From Shewanella sp. UCD-KL21 (GTDB lineage Bacteria; Pseudomonadota; Gammaproteobacteria; Enterobacterales; Shewanellaceae), in the NCBI RefSeq assembly GCF_001957135.1, contig NZ_MPHK01000018.1:31456-95455 (forward strand): a stretch of DNA of 64,000 nucleotides, in the 5' to 3' direction. The translations under genes and the position numbers were made by a program. The notes under the pieces are model-generated. The model was not told where the DNA came from. It did not search any database and saw only the letters and a program-made list of their open reading frames with translations. Positions 63,754-64,000 of the stretch are shown in pieces (positions within the stretch are counted from its first letter, which is position 1; every line of letters starts with the position of its first letter).

Positions 63754-64000
63754 TTGGTTTGCGCTAATGTATTCGGAGTCTTCATTAGGTGCTTACCACC
63801 CGCTCCACGATGAGTTCCGCGCTAGATTGTCCTCAAAAAGCCAAAAGCATACTGCGTTGCTGTTTTTATTGTCAGGTCTTCAATCTAGTGGTCTGACCGT
63901 TCTGTCATCTTCTCTATCATCTGCAAACTCGGGTTAAACTCTAATTTCAAATGCTCGCTTGGTCGATAACACCGACCACGCTATTCGTACCAATTTATTC

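Larger units (their letters stand above)
63384..64000. other. intergenic region without a supported gene, carrying repeats
   Basis: No convincing ORF. Contains the degenerate repeat array at 63572-63690 and the inverted repeat at 63719-63753. A gene beginning beyond the window edge cannot be excluded. Confidence 0.4.

Overview
The window looks like a chromosomal stretch from a Shewanella-type marine gammaproteobacterium. This is inferred from the fused MobB-MoeA, the paired TAT-exported flavoprotein and tetraheme cytochrome c, menaquinone synthesis (menF), many c-di-GMP and one-component regulators, and an even, moderately AT-rich composition. No phage, transposase, CRISPR array, tRNA or rRNA was seen. 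Almost all genes look intact; the exceptions are a 5'-truncated gene at the left edge and one gene broken at a G run.

Left part (1-11.8 kb): the end of a Wzi-like outer-membrane protein, then mutM and a small membrane protein. Next is a tight leftward operon tupA-tupB-tupC-mobA-mobB/moeA-moaA that joins tungstate/molybdate import to molybdenum cofactor synthesis. A sigma-54 response regulator and its histidine kinase diverge from it. Between that kinase and a GNAT acetyltransferase lies a RyhB-type iron-responsive small RNA on the minus strand, with promoter, Fur box and terminator.

12-25 kb: a queuosine-precursor transporter behind a preQ1-like riboswitch, a small outer-membrane-type gene frameshifted at a run of seven G, menF, an HD-GYP phosphodiesterase, and a four-gene operon for a periplasmic molybdenum hydroxylase (large subunit, 2Fe-2S subunit, triheme cytochrome c, XdhC maturation factor). 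The window thus holds both cofactor supply and a cofactor user. PqiA-like and YeiH-like membrane proteins follow.

25-35 kb: a DmeF-type metal exporter with its MarR regulator and visible operators, a DUF3612-type XRE regulator with 14-bp phased repeats at its start, yqiJ-yqiK (flotillin), a stomatin-like fragment protein, and a membrane diguanylate cyclase.

35-46 kb is the most unusual part. A helix-turn-helix plus periplasmic-binding-domain regulator diverges from an apparent operon of a TonB receptor, a fused double ABC ATPase, an ECF T component, a small S-like membrane protein, a TiaS-like ATP-dependent enzyme and a Cys-rich small protein. This reads as a complete uptake-and-modification system for an unidentified small molecule. 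Just downstream are a flavoprotein/tetraheme cytochrome reductase pair with an altered substrate pocket, strong palindromic operators, and LysR and TetR regulators.

46-64 kb: gor, an outer-membrane barrel, prlC, a PilZ protein, a divergent DUF2798/MarR pair with TTGAC/GTCAA palindromes, a carboxylesterase, ribB behind an FMN riboswitch, a thioesterase, a 3-methyladenine glycosylase, a TetR regulator and an RND efflux pair. The last 0.6 kb has no convincing gene but carries degenerate AT-rich repeats.
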